Positions 48,199 to 56,830 of a stretch of DNA of 64,000 nt are shown here, piece after piece. The translations under genes were made by a program, and so were the position numbers. How positions within the stretch are numbered: position 1 is the first letter of the stretch; each line of letters starts with the position of its first letter. The notes below the pieces were generated by a model that saw nothing but the letters and a program-made list of their open reading frames with translations, searched no databases and was not told the origin of the DNA. Source of the DNA: Staphylococcus caprae (GTDB lineage: Bacteria > Bacillota > Bacilli > Staphylococcales > Staphylococcaceae); NCBI RefSeq assembly GCF_002902725.1, contig NZ_PPRT01000008.1, positions 1-64,000 on the forward strand, given 5' to 3'.

Positions 48199-49674
48199 AT
48201 GTACAAATTTTTTCAAAATTTAGGTAGGTCATTAATGCTACCTGTTGCAGTATTACCTGCTGCAGCAATTATTGTAGGTATAGGACATGTGCTAAATGCA
48301 TTGTCAGTACTTCCTCAAGTTGCGATGTTCTTTACAAGTGTAGGGGAAACGATTCTTGAACAACTAGGGATATTATTTGCAATTGGTGTTGCGATAGGTA
48401 TGGCAAAGAAAAACGATGGTGCAGTTGCGTTAGCGGCGACTTTAGGATTTTTCATTGTTACTGTCGTATTATCACCTAAGAAACTAGCACCTTTATTACA
48501 AGTGAAAACGACAGATGTCAACAATGCTTTTGAGCAAATGACAAATGGGAATGTATTTGTAGGGATTTTAATTGGTCTTATTGCAGCCTATTGCTATAAC
48601 AAGTTTAGTGAAACAGAATTACCAGTGGCATTGTCATTCTTTAGTGGTAAACGTTTAGTGCCAATTATGACAGCATTTTTCTGTACATTCTTAGCGATTA
48701 TTTTACTCTTCGTTTGGCCGCCCGTATTTAATGCGATTGTTACTTTTGGTAAATGGATTGTAGGAATGGGACCATTTGGAGCGTTACTCTATGGTTTCTT
48801 CAATCGTCTATTAATTCCAACAGGTTTACATCATGCTTTAAATAACGTTTTCTGGTTTGACACTGCAGGTATCAATGACATTGGTAAATTCCAAAGTGGT
48901 AAAGATGCAGTGAAAGGGGTTACTGGTCGATATCAAGCTGGTTTCTTCCCAGTTATGATGTTTGGTATTCCTGCAGCTGCACTTGCGATGTATCATACTG
49001 CGAAATCTAGTCAGAAGAAACAGGTGTATGCTTGGTTCTTAGCAAGCTCTATTTCAGCATTCTTTGTCGGAGTCACTGAACCGATTGAATTTGCTTTCAT
49101 GTTCGTTGCACCGGTTCTCTTTGTGATTCACGCTGCATTGACAGGTTTATCGCTATTTATAGCAGCTATTTTCCACTGGACAGCAGGTTTCTCATTTAGT
49201 GCTGGTTTAATCGACTTTGTCTTGTCACTTGTTAATCCAGTTTCTAATAAACCGTGGATGTTACTTATACAAGGCGTCGTTTTCTTCGTGTTATACTACG
49301 TGATATTTAGAGTGGTCATTCAAGTATTTAACTTGAATACAATTGGGCGAGGGGATAATGAACTTGCAGATCCAACGGCTAATGCTACTGCTGAAAATGG
49401 TTCTGCTAATCGTTCAGAATCCAAAGGAAAATATTATCATACTGCTTCACAAATTTTAGAAGGTCTCGGCGGTAGTGAAAATATTTCAAGTTTAACAAAC
49501 TGTGCAACTCGACTCAGAATGGAGTTAAATGATAATTCTATTATCGATGAACAAAAAATTAAAAACGCGGGTGCTGTAGGTGTTACTAAAAATGGTAAAC
49601 ATTCAACACAAGTAATCATAGGTACACATGTACAACAAGTTGCAGACGAAATCGAAAAGCAAATGCATGTGTGA
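48199..49674 (+). CDS. nagE: PTS N-acetylglucosamine transporter, EIICB
   Basis: A 491-residue sugar phosphotransferase permease with an EIIC membrane domain (about 5-395) and a C-terminal EIIB domain (about 415-491) whose phospho-accepting Cys is C435 in TNCATRL. EIIA is absent and must come from another protein. Sequence features and length fit the GlcNAc-specific NagE branch better than glucose PtsG, though specificity is inferred. The frame is open 10 codons upstream; the ATG at 48199 is 8 nt from AAAGGGA and is preferred over the ATG at 48190. Confidence 0.85.
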   Translation: MYKFFQNLGRSLMLPVAVLPAAAIIVGIGHVLNALSVLPQVAMFFTSVGETILEQLGILFAIGVAIGMAKKNDGAVALAATLGFFIVTVVLSPKKLAPLLQVKTTDVNNAFEQMTNGNVFVGILIGLIAAYCYNKFSETELPVALSFFSGKRLVPIMTAFFCTFLAIILLFVWPPVFNAIVTFGKWIVGMGPFGALLYGFFNRLLIPTGLHHALNNVFWFDTAGINDIGKFQSGKDAVKGVTGRYQAGFFPVMMFGIPAAALAMYHTAKSSQKKQVYAWFLASSISAFFVGVTEPIEFAFMFVAPVLFVIHAALTGLSLFIAAIFHWTAGFSFSAGLIDFVLSLVNPVSNKPWMLLIQGVVFFVLYYVIFRVVIQVFNLNTIGRGDNELADPTANATAENGSANRSESKGKYYHTASQILEGLGGSENISSLTNCATRLRMELNDNSIIDEQKIKNAGAVGVTKNGKHSTQVIIGTHVQQVADEIEKQMHV

Positions 49675-49710
49675 CATTTATAGTGACCTGATTTAAATCA
49701 TTTGAAAATT

Positions 49711-49746
49711 AAAAGGGCGAATCCGCAAGGGGTTTGCCCTTTTATC
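49711..49746 (+). terminator. Terminator after nagE
   Basis: AAAAGGGC at 49711-49718 pairs with GCCCTTTT ending near 49743, with an inner AATCC/GGGTT stem. A T-run overlaps the right arm. Confidence 0.8.
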
Positions 49747-49801
49747 ACTAAACATGTAATATAAGTTGTATCAGAATTTTCTGAAAGGCAAGGTGTGAAT
49801 A

Positions 49802-50929
49802 ATGAAGTCCATTTTATTTGATGTTGATGGTGTGTTTTTAAGTGAGGAACGTTGTTTCGATGTTTCAGCAATTACAGTGGAAGAGTTATTAACGAATTAT
49901 GGCACATTTCTAGGATGTGGAGAATACATAGATTTTGAAAATGACTTAGACGATGCTAAGATTCAGGAGATTCGTTCCCGCGTCTTCCAAAATGATAAAA
50001 TATTAAACCAATTGAAATCTCTAGGATTAAATTCAAACTGGGATATGTTGTTTATTGTGTTTAGTATCCATCTCATTGATATTGCTAAACAATTAAAGAA
50101 ACCACTTAGACGTGAGTTTCTAAGTTCAACTGCTTTTGATGAAAAAACCTTATTCGATATGAATAAACAATTAATATATACGGATATCGATTATGAAAGA
50201 CCTTTAAAAGTTATTGATTCTTTTAGAAATGGAAAAGATGCCATTTACGAAGATTTAGAAGCATATGCAAAAGAGGAATTAAAAATTAAAGATACAGCTT
50301 TATTCAGATTGAAAAGTAATTTATGGCAACTGGCTAAAGATACATATCAAGAATGGTACTTGGGGAAAGAATTATTTAATAAGGTTGAAGAAGGATATGC
50401 ATTAAATGATTTCAAGAAGGGCTTCATTTATGAAGAGGTGATTCTTAAACCTAAAGAAGAAATTCAACTTTTGTTACAACACTTAAAAGAGGCAGGATAT
50501 CACTTAGCAATTGCTACAGGACGTCCACGAACAGAGACGATTATTCCATTCGAGTCGCTAGGATTGAAAACATACTTTGATGATAAACATATTGTTACAG
50601 CTAGTGAAGTTTTAGATGCTGAAGAGGACTATCCGGAATATCAACCATTAGGTAAACCTAATCCGTTTAGTTACATTGCTACTTTAAAAGGCAATGATAG
50701 AGATAAATATAAAGAATATGTAACGCATCAAGAAAATATTGTGAATAAAGATGAAGTATTTATCGTAGGGGATTCGCTTGCAGATTTATTAAGTGCTAAA
50801 AAGATCGGTGCCACATTTATTGGTACGCTCACAGGTCTAAAAGGAGATAAGGCACAGCCAGAGCTTGAAGCGTACGGCGCAGATTATATCGTTGAAGACG
50901 TAACGAAAATAAGAAATATTTTATTATAG
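49802..50929 (+). CDS. HAD-superfamily hydrolase
   Basis: A 375-residue protein with the HAD motif I FDVDG (D7 and D9 catalytic) at the very N-terminus and motif IV VGDSLADLLSAKKIG near residue 320. A large all-helical insertion (about 30-215) between motifs I and II makes it longer than common HAD phosphatases. The substrate is unknown; phosphoglycolate-phosphatase-like activity is a guess. It is flanked by terminators and so is transcribed alone. Confidence 0.78.
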   Translation: MKSILFDVDGVFLSEERCFDVSAITVEELLTNYGTFLGCGEYIDFENDLDDAKIQEIRSRVFQNDKILNQLKSLGLNSNWDMLFIVFSIHLIDIAKQLKKPLRREFLSSTAFDEKTLFDMNKQLIYTDIDYERPLKVIDSFRNGKDAIYEDLEAYAKEELKIKDTALFRLKSNLWQLAKDTYQEWYLGKELFNKVEEGYALNDFKKGFIYEEVILKPKEEIQLLLQHLKEAGYHLAIATGRPRTETIIPFESLGLKTYFDDKHIVTASEVLDAEEDYPEYQPLGKPNPFSYIATLKGNDRDKYKEYVTHQENIVNKDEVFIVGDSLADLLSAKKIGATFIGTLTGLKGDKAQPELEAYGADYIVEDVTKIRNILL

Positions 50930-50935
50930 ATAACT

Positions 50936-50982
50936 AAAGGCTACAAAACGTTGATAATGCGTTCGGTAGCCTTTGTTTTTAT
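50936..50982. terminator. Terminator between the HAD gene and serA
   Basis: AAAGGCTAC at 50936-50944 pairs with GTAGCCTTT at 50965-50973, with further ACG/CGT pairing inside and TTTTT after. It lies between convergent genes. Confidence 0.8.
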
Positions 50983-50983
50983 A

Positions 50984-52579
50984 TTAAATTGTTAATTTTG
51001 TACTAATAATTTTATTAAATCCGCCTGATTCTTCTAAAATTTTAATAACTTCATCAGTGGCTTGTTGATCAATAGACAGAATCATGAGTGCCTCTCCACC
51101 TTCATCATTTCGACCAAGTGTCATAGAAGCAATATTAATGCCATGATTACCGAGTAGATTACCAGTATGACCTACAATTCCAGGTTTGTCCTTATGACAT
51201 GTCACAATTTGATATTGATTTGGTTTGAAATCAAGTGAGAAGTTGTTAATACGAACGATTCTTGGACCGAAACCGGCTAACACTGTAGCACCGATTTTAA
51301 TTTGGTCTTTGTCGTTTTTTAATTCAAGTTCAATATAGCTACTGAAGTCAGAGTGTTTTTTCTGTTTTTCAATATTATAAGTCACACCTTGTTGGTTGAG
51401 TAATGCGAGCGCATTGATAATATTGACTTGATTACCTAAATCTTCTTTAAGCACACTTGAAACAATTGTTCTTGTGATTAAGCTTGTATCGCTTGTTGTT
51501 AAATCTCCAGCGTAAGTAATTTTAATTTCACTTGGCGCACCTTCTAACAGTTGAATACCAAATTCACCAATTGTTGTGCTTAATTCAACATAAGCTTGTA
51601 TTGCTTCATCAACATGACTTAAGTCCATTTTCGGGGCGTTGACAGCGTGTTCAACGGTTCCTTTTGTTAATATGTCTACAATTTCTTCTGAGACTGATAC
51701 TGCTACTTTTTCTTGGGCCTCAACAGTTGATGCGCCTAAATGTGGAGTGACAATGATTTTATCGTGTTCAATTAATGGTGAATCAGTAGGAGGTTCATGT
51801 TCAAATACATCGATTGCAGCTCTGTCTATCAAACCATTATTTAATGCATTAACCAGTGCCTCTTCATCGATAATGCCACCTCGAGCTACATTGATAATTT
51901 GTAAATTAGGTTTTGCTTTTTTGAAAAATGCCTCACCAATAATCCCACGTGTTTTAGGTGTGAGTGGTGTATGCACAGTAACGAAATCTGCATTTTCAGC
52001 AATTTCATCTACAGTTGCACTTTGAATATCTAATGATTTAGCTTTATCTTCGGTCAAATAAGGGTCAAATGCTAAAATCTTCATACCGAAACTTTGAGCG
52101 CGTTTTGCAACACCTAAACCGATACGTCCAGCACCAATGACACCTAATGTCTTACCATAAAGTTCTATACCACGAAAAGCTTTACGATTCCATTCTTTAT
52201 TACGAAGTGATTGATGCGCTTGAGGAATATTACGTGCCATTGCTAATATCATCGCAATAGAATGTTCAGTGGCTGAAATGGTATTTCCGTCAGGTGCATT
52301 AATGACCAAGATACCCTTTAAAGTGGCAGCATCAATATCAATATTGTCTACACCAACACCTGCACGAGCAATGACTTTAAGTTGAGATGCTGCTTGGATG
52401 ACTTTCTCTGTCACCTGAGTTTGACTACGTACAATTAATCCTTCGTAACTACCAATTTGATTGACTAATTCTTCTTCGGATAAATCTGTTTGAATAGTCA
52501 CTTCAAATTCATCATGATCAAGTAAACTTTTTAAACCTTCTTCTGAGATAGGATCTGAAACTAAAATTTTATGACGCAT
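50984..52579 (-). CDS. serA: D-3-phosphoglycerate dehydrogenase
   Basis: A 531-residue NAD-dependent dehydrogenase that makes 3-phosphohydroxypyruvate, the first step of serine synthesis. The NAD motif GAGRIG is at 149-154. Catalytic Arg, Glu and His are in NVARGG, FEHEPP and TPHLGAS. An intervening ASB domain (about 320-450) and an ACT domain (about 460-531) allow allosteric control. The frame extends 13 codons upstream, but GGAGGT inside the aminotransferase gene fixes the ATG at 52579, so the genes overlap by 11 bp and are coupled. Confidence 0.93.
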   Translation of the reverse strand: MRHKILVSDPISEEGLKSLLDHDEFEVTIQTDLSEEELVNQIGSYEGLIVRSQTQVTEKVIQAASQLKVIARAGVGVDNIDIDAATLKGILVINAPDGNTISATEHSIAMILAMARNIPQAHQSLRNKEWNRKAFRGIELYGKTLGVIGAGRIGLGVAKRAQSFGMKILAFDPYLTEDKAKSLDIQSATVDEIAENADFVTVHTPLTPKTRGIIGEAFFKKAKPNLQIINVARGGIIDEEALVNALNNGLIDRAAIDVFEHEPPTDSPLIEHDKIIVTPHLGASTVEAQEKVAVSVSEEIVDILTKGTVEHAVNAPKMDLSHVDEAIQAYVELSTTIGEFGIQLLEGAPSEIKITYAGDLTTSDTSLITRTIVSSVLKEDLGNQVNIINALALLNQQGVTYNIEKQKKHSDFSSYIELELKNDKDQIKIGATVLAGFGPRIVRINNFSLDFKPNQYQIVTCHKDKPGIVGHTGNLLGNHGINIASMTLGRNDEGGEALMILSIDQQATDEVIKILEESGGFNKIISTKLTI

Positions 52580-53732
52580 TTTTGATAACCTCCATAAATT
52601 GAGCAATACCTTTACCAATATAATTTTCTTTTCTAAATTCTGTTAAAAGAATTTCCAATGCTGAAACAACTGAGAGGATATCAAAAGGGGAGACCTTTCC
52701 CATATGGCCAATACGTAAAATGTGACCTTTTAGATGACCTTGACCACCCGCAATTGTAATATTAAAACGAGATTTGAGCTGATCTTTAATATAACTTAGT
52801 TCTTCCTTATTATTAGGCACAAAGGATGTCACAGTAGGAGAGGCGTATGAATCATCCTTCACGAGTAACTCTAATTCTAGTGATGTTAGGGCAGTGCGTA
52901 ATGCATCACGAATCGTATAATGACGTTGAATGACGTGATTAAATCCTTCATGTTTGACTAATTCAACGTATGCATTCACACCTCTAAATAAAGCAACATT
53001 AGGTGTAAACGGCGTAGAATTTTGTTCTTGAGAATTAAGATATTTATTTAAATCGAGATAGAATCTTGGTGTAGTGACTTCAGCAAAACGTTCTTTAGCT
53101 CTATCGCTATAAGCAACAAACGCAAGCCCTGGAGGTAGCATAATTGCTTTTTGGCTACCTGATACGAGGACATCGATTTTATCCTTTGTTAAATCGACTT
53201 CAACTGCACCAATACAACTTACGCCATCGACTACAAAATATAATGAATCGTCATATTTTTTAAGTGCATGTCCTAAATCGTGAACAGGGTGCAAAACGCC
53301 TGTAGATGTCTCACAAAATTGTGTGAATACCGCTGAAACCTTAACATCTAATTCCTTTAAGTAGTTGATAAATTCATCAACTTTAACAGCTTCTCCCCAA
53401 GTGACATCATAAATATGTACATTTTTAAAGTGTGATTCAGCAATTTGTTTAAATCTGTTACCAAATGCGCCAGATACGATGATGACAATGTGATCTACAG
53501 GATTAGCAATGTTAAGCATGCTTGCTTCTAAAACACTTGTACCACTTGAAGTTAAGATGAGCACTTCATTTTTAGTTCCGAAAATAGGTTTGAGTCCTTT
53601 GAATGCCTCATCGGCTATGTCTTCAAAGTCTTTAGAGCGGTGGCCGACCATTGGTAATTGAATTGCACTCATAATTGAGTCGGGTACTGGCGTTGGACCT
53701 GGAGTTAATAATAAGGGTTGATAATACTGCAT
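52569..53732 (-). CDS. Class V aminotransferase of the serine pathway
   Basis: A 387-residue PLP enzyme of the alanine-glyoxylate / serine-pyruvate aminotransferase type. The PLP lysine is K195 in SGSQKAIML, with D169 in VVDGVSC for the pyridine nitrogen. It is the first gene of the operon with serA and overlaps it, so it probably supplies the phosphoserine aminotransferase step in place of a classic SerC; this is inference from position. GGGAGGAA precedes the ATG. Serine-glyoxylate activity is the alternative. Confidence 0.85.
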   Translation of the reverse strand: MQYYQPLLLTPGPTPVPDSIMSAIQLPMVGHRSKDFEDIADEAFKGLKPIFGTKNEVLILTSSGTSVLEASMLNIANPVDHIVIIVSGAFGNRFKQIAESHFKNVHIYDVTWGEAVKVDEFINYLKELDVKVSAVFTQFCETSTGVLHPVHDLGHALKKYDDSLYFVVDGVSCIGAVEVDLTKDKIDVLVSGSQKAIMLPPGLAFVAYSDRAKERFAEVTTPRFYLDLNKYLNSQEQNSTPFTPNVALFRGVNAYVELVKHEGFNHVIQRHYTIRDALRTALTSLELELLVKDDSYASPTVTSFVPNNKEELSYIKDQLKSRFNITIAGGQGHLKGHILRIGHMGKVSPFDILSVVSALEILLTEFRKENYIGKGIAQFMEVIKNAS

Positions 53733-53764
53733 AAAACATTCCTCCCACTGTGTAAGATTTTTCT

Positions 53765-53793
53765 ATTTTAGCAAATATTCTGAATATTTTAAA
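53765..53793 (-). promoter_or_regulatory. Aminotransferase-serA promoter containing a CodY-like box
   Basis: On the minus strand TTTAAA (53793-53788) and TAAAAT (53770-53765) have a 17-nt spacer with an extended TG-C before the -10. An exact 8-1-8 palindrome at 53773-53789 fills the spacer. Its core AATATTCTGAATATT (53774-53788) matches 13 of 15 positions of the CodY consensus AATTTTCWGAAAATT. CodY bound there would exclude RNA polymerase, so serine synthesis would be repressed when branched-chain amino acids and GTP are plentiful. Confidence 0.75.
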
Positions 53794-53796
53794 GTC

Positions 53797-53856
53797 TAAT
53801 AAAGAGCTATCACTATTGTAAAACGTTTACATTTTTAAATATGTAATAGCTCTTAC
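53797..53856 (-). terminator. Terminator of the OsmC-family gene
   Basis: AGAGCTATCAC at 53803-53813 pairs with GTAATAGCTCT at 53843-53853 with one wobble. The minus strand then reads TTTATT. The loop contains a second small palindrome, TGTAAAACGTTTACA at 53817-53831. Confidence 0.7.
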
Positions 53857-53859
53857 GAT

Positions 53860-54300
53860 TTATAATATTGTAGGTTCGATATCAACTTCTACATTATTTC
53901 TTATAGAATTAGAAATCATACAGTTACGATCTGCAATCTCTAAAAGTTTAGATAATCTTTTTTCAAAGTTCTCTTTATTAGCTTCATTCACATGTATTTC
54001 TGGATAATGAGTAATACATTCCATTTGGAATTTTCCATTTTCAAAGGAAGCTGTACCAATGGATTGCTGGTGAATTTGAATATCGGTATAACCAGATCTT
54101 TCTAAAGTAGCAGCAAGTGAAATGATATAGCATGACGATGCAGCTGATACTAACATTTCGTCTGGATTTGTTCCGATTCCTTTACCTCCTAAAGAAGAGG
54201 GGATTGAAATTTGTGATTCGATGATATCGCCTTTCACAGTTCCTACTTTGTCACGCCCACCTTGCCATTTTGTTTCTACTTTGAAATCGTGCTTGACCAT
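53860..54300 (-). CDS. OsmC/Ohr-family peroxide-related protein
   Basis: A 146-residue OsmC-like protein with the two conserved cysteines C57 (SAASSCYI) and C127 (DRNCMIS), spaced as in peroxidases of this family. It probably reduces organic hydroperoxides or handles sulfur species, depending on subgroup; its YhfA/OsmC-type sequence does not settle which. GGAGGT stands 8 nt before the ATG. It precedes the aminotransferase-serA operon on the same strand but is separated by a terminator. Confidence 0.8.
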   Translation of the reverse strand: MVKHDFKVETKWQGGRDKVGTVKGDIIESQISIPSSLGGKGIGTNPDEMLVSAASSCYIISLAATLERSGYTDIQIHQQSIGTASFENGKFQMECITHYPEIHVNEANKENFEKRLSKLLEIADRNCMISNSIRNNVEVDIEPTIL

Positions 54301-54377
54301 ATAGATTGACCTCCTGTGAGAATGTGGTAATTTAAGTTTAGAGTAATTTAAAAAAGATTAAAAGAAAGGTGACTTTC

Positions 54378-55124
54378 ATGAAAATCACACGTCCAAAACA
54401 ATCTTTTCAAATTGTAGCGCATAGAGGTTTGCCTGAAGATTATCCTGAAAATACACTGATCGCCTATAAACATGCGCTGATGTTTCATATTGATATGTTA
54501 GAAATTGATGTACATTATACTAAAGATAAACAACTTGTTGTAATTCATGACGATACGATAGACCGAACTTCGAATGGTAAGGGGAAAGTCATAGATTATA
54601 CTTTAGATGAATTGAGAGAATTTGATTTCGGAGCGTATAGAGGGGATAAGTTCAAAGGTGAACGTATTCCAACACTTGATGAAGTGTTAGACTTGGTTGA
54701 TCATTTTTCGAAAACATTACTTCTAGAAATTAAAAAACCATCTCAATATCCTGGGATTGAAGAAATGATAGTTAAGAAGTTAAAAGAACGTGGCATGCCT
54801 AAGCATAAGGTGATTCTTCAATCGTTTGACTTTGATTGTGTAAAAAAATTAGCTGAGATGAATTTAGAGTTTGAGTTAGGTGTGTTATTGAGTAAGAAAC
54901 AATATTGGTATAAGTTGCCTAACTTTAAAGAAATTGCAAAAGTCGCAGATTATGCGAATCCTAATTATGCATTAGTGACAAAACGTTTTATGAAACATGC
55001 GCATGAGGAAATGTTGAAGGTGTTACCTTATACGGTTAATGAGTCTAAAGCGGTTAAGAAATTAATCGATGTTGAGGTGGATGGTGTGATTTCAGATATT
55101 CCAGAAGATATCTTTAAACTATAA
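54378..55124 (+). CDS. Cytosolic-type glycerophosphodiester phosphodiesterase
   Basis: A 248-residue GDPD TIM-barrel enzyme that splits glycerophosphodiesters to glycerol 3-phosphate and an alcohol. Motifs are AHRG (H15, R16), ENT at 24-26, the metal pair E42 and D44, and HDD at 57-59. It has no signal peptide. An in-frame GTG at 54369 overlaps the ribosome binding site, so the ATG at 54378 is preferred. A patch of tandem palindromic repeats follows. Confidence 0.88.
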   Translation: MKITRPKQSFQIVAHRGLPEDYPENTLIAYKHALMFHIDMLEIDVHYTKDKQLVVIHDDTIDRTSNGKGKVIDYTLDELREFDFGAYRGDKFKGERIPTLDEVLDLVDHFSKTLLLEIKKPSQYPGIEEMIVKKLKERGMPKHKVILQSFDFDCVKKLAEMNLEFELGVLLSKKQYWYKLPNFKEIAKVADYANPNYALVTKRFMKHAHEEMLKVLPYTVNESKAVKKLIDVEVDGVISDIPEDIFKL

Positions 55125-55160
55125 GAAGAAGGAACCAGTGGCATATTTGCCAATAATTTT

Positions 55161-55356
55161 ATAACTGGCTGAAGAAAGGAACGCCTAAGCTGAAGCTTAT
55201 GCATAAATGCCACTAACCTCAATCGTTGAAAGGTATACATGAGCTGACGCTCATGCACTAAGAGCCAGTAATTACATAACTGGCGTAAGAAAGGAACGCC
55301 TAAGCTAAAGCTTATGCATAAATGCCACTAACCTCAATCGTTGAGGAAGTGGCATT
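55161..55356. repeat. Tandem palindromic repeat patch between the GDPD gene and rpsD
   Basis: A 69-bp unit at 55161-55229 recurs at 55276-55344 with three differences. Between them lies a diverged third unit, so the pattern (W)GAAAGG..AGCTnAnGCT.ATGCA..GCCA.TAA occurs three times about 58 bp apart. The units carry self-complementary cores: AAGCT/AGCTT, CATGAGC/GCTCATG (around 55238-55255) and GCCAGT/ACTGGC (55264-55269 and 55279-55284). The last unit ends in a long hairpin, AATGCCACT (55321-55329) with AGTGGCATT (55348-55356), enclosing CCTCAA/TTGAGG. No coding frame is sensible. Confidence 0.85.
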
Positions 55357-55388
55357 AAAAAGCCCCGATTCCAAAATGGAACCGGGGT
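55357..55388 (-). terminator. Terminator of rpsD
   Basis: CCCCG at 55363-55367 and TTCC pair with GGAA and CGGGG ending at 55387. On the minus strand the stem is followed by CTTTTT. It is GC-rich and typical of a strong ribosomal gene terminator. Confidence 0.85.
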
Positions 55389-55403
55389 AAAATTTGTAAT
55401 CGG

Positions 55404-56006
55404 TTATCTTGAGTAGTACTCAACGATTAATTGTTCATTGATTTCAGCTGGTAACTCGCTACGTTCTGGGAAGCGAACGAAAGTACCTTTTAAGCTGTCA
55501 GCATCGAAGTCTAAATATTCTGGTACGTAGTTGTTGATTTCAACTGATTCTTTAATGATATTTAAGTTTTGTGATTTTTCACGAACTGTAATCACTTGAC
55601 CAGGTTTTAATGAGTAAGATGGGATATCAACGCGACCGCCATCTACTTCAATGTGACCATGGTTAACTAATTGACGTGCTTGACGACGTGTACGTGCTAA
55701 ACCTAATGAGTAAACTACTGCGTCTAAACGACTAGCAAGTAAAATCATGAAGTTTTCACCGTGTACACCGTATTGCTTACCAGCAATGTCAAATGTGTTA
55801 CGGAATTGTCTTTCAGTCATTCCATATAAGTAACGTAATTTTTGTTTTTCACGTAATTGTAAACCATATTCTGATAATTTTTTACGTTGGTTAGGACCGT
55901 GTTGTCCTGGAGCGTAAGGGCGTTTTTCTAATTCTTTACCAGTACCGCTTAAAGAGATACCTAAACGACGAGATTTTTTCCAGTTTGAACCTCTGAATCG
56001 AGCCAT
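55404..56006 (-). CDS. rpsD: 30S ribosomal protein S4
   Basis: A 200-residue primary 16S rRNA-binding protein that nucleates assembly of the 30S body. The N-terminal zinc-less S4 arm is followed by the S4 RNA-binding domain (about 93-155, [20 protein letters not shown]). AAAGGAGGA precedes the ATG. As in Bacillus it stands alone, away from the main ribosomal operons, and such genes are usually autoregulated by S4 binding the leader. Confidence 0.97.
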   Translation of the reverse strand: MARFRGSNWKKSRRLGISLSGTGKELEKRPYAPGQHGPNQRKKLSEYGLQLREKQKLRYLYGMTERQFRNTFDIAGKQYGVHGENFMILLASRLDAVVYSLGLARTRRQARQLVNHGHIEVDGGRVDIPSYSLKPGQVITVREKSQNLNIIKESVEINNYVPEYLDFDADSLKGTFVRFPERSELPAEINEQLIVEYYSR

Positions 56007-56219
56007 GTAAGACTCCTCCTTTTTCTTTTTTGTTGTTATGAATAAACAAAAAAGAGTGTTATATGCTTATCGAGATATATTGTTTTATGTGTCTTCACCT
56101 TATAGCGTCAGTTACGTGACACGTCCACATCGGGAACAACATAGAGCTTGATAATATATAACTGCTATTTTCGTTAATTCACACAAAGTTCATTGTATCA
56201 GTTTATTCAAAAGTGTCAA
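56007..56219 (-). promoter_or_regulatory. rpsD promoter and long leader
   Basis: On the minus strand TTGACA (56219-56214) and extended TG-A-TACAAT (hexamer 56197-56192) have a 16-nt spacer, a very strong promoter. The leader to the ATG is about 180 nt. Its length and location suit an S4 autoregulatory leader, known for Bacillus rpsD, but I did not verify the pseudoknot. No gene is present. Confidence 0.6.
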
Positions 56220-56226
56220 TACTTTT

Positions 56227-56694
56227 TTACGATTGGCTTAACTGTTTTTCAAGAATATGAACAATTTGTTCCAAACCATCTTGATCTTCTTGAGAAAATC
56301 TATCTTTAATTGGTGCATCGATATCTAAAACACCAATCACTTCATTATTAATACGTACCGGAACGACAATTTCTGATTGACTATTTGCATCACATGCAAT
56401 GTGTCCTGGAAATTGATGAACATCACTCACACGTTGTGTTGTATTTTCAGAAACTGCAGTGCCACATACGCCTTTACCAATTGCAATATGTACACACGCC
56501 GGATGACCTTGAAATGGTCCTAAGATTAATTCATTTCCTTCTATTAAATAGAAACCAACCCAGTTGACTTGATCAAGTGCATCATTAAGTAGGGCAGAGG
56601 TGTTACTAAGTATCGCAATTAAATTTGTTTCTCCTTCAATTAAGCTTGATAACTGCTTTGTTACCATTGAATAATTTGTTTCTTTCACGTTCAT
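56227..56694 (-). CDS. msrC: Free methionine-(R)-sulfoxide reductase (GAF domain)
   Basis: A 155-residue GAF-domain enzyme. Three cysteines, C67 (HPACVHI), C77 (GKGVCGTA) and C101 (HIACDAN), have the 10- and 24-residue spacing of the E. coli free methionine-R-sulfoxide reductase (C84, C94, C118), so catalysis is well supported. It repairs oxidised free methionine in the cytoplasm. The open frame runs 64 codons further upstream into the ezrA promoter and start, but GGAGAGGTG upstream of the ATG at 56694 marks the true start. Confidence 0.88.
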   Translation of the reverse strand: MNVKETNYSMVTKQLSSLIEGETNLIAILSNTSALLNDALDQVNWVGFYLIEGNELILGPFQGHPACVHIAIGKGVCGTAVSENTTQRVSDVHQFPGHIACDANSQSEIVVPVRINNEVIGVLDIDAPIKDRFSQEDQDGLEQIVHILEKQLSQS

Positions 56695-56772
56695 TGTTAC
56701 CGCACCTCTCCATAAGAATTTTTTAATAGTATAAAGTTTTGAAAATAATCTAGCAATTAATTCATTTTCTGA

Positions 56773-56801
56773 TTTAATGAAAAGAGAAATTACGTTATAA
56801 T
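56773..56801 (+). promoter_or_regulatory. ezrA promoter
   Basis: TTTAAT at 56773-56778 and TATAAT at 56796-56801 are separated by 17 nt, 30 bases before the ezrA ATG. Confidence 0.65.
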
Positions 56802-56830
56802 AAGAGATGATAAAATAGGAGGAGAAGTAT

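Noticed and set aside
50984-51030. Possible frameshift or truncation at the serA end
   Set aside because: The ACT domain is complete and the stop is followed by a normal convergent terminator.
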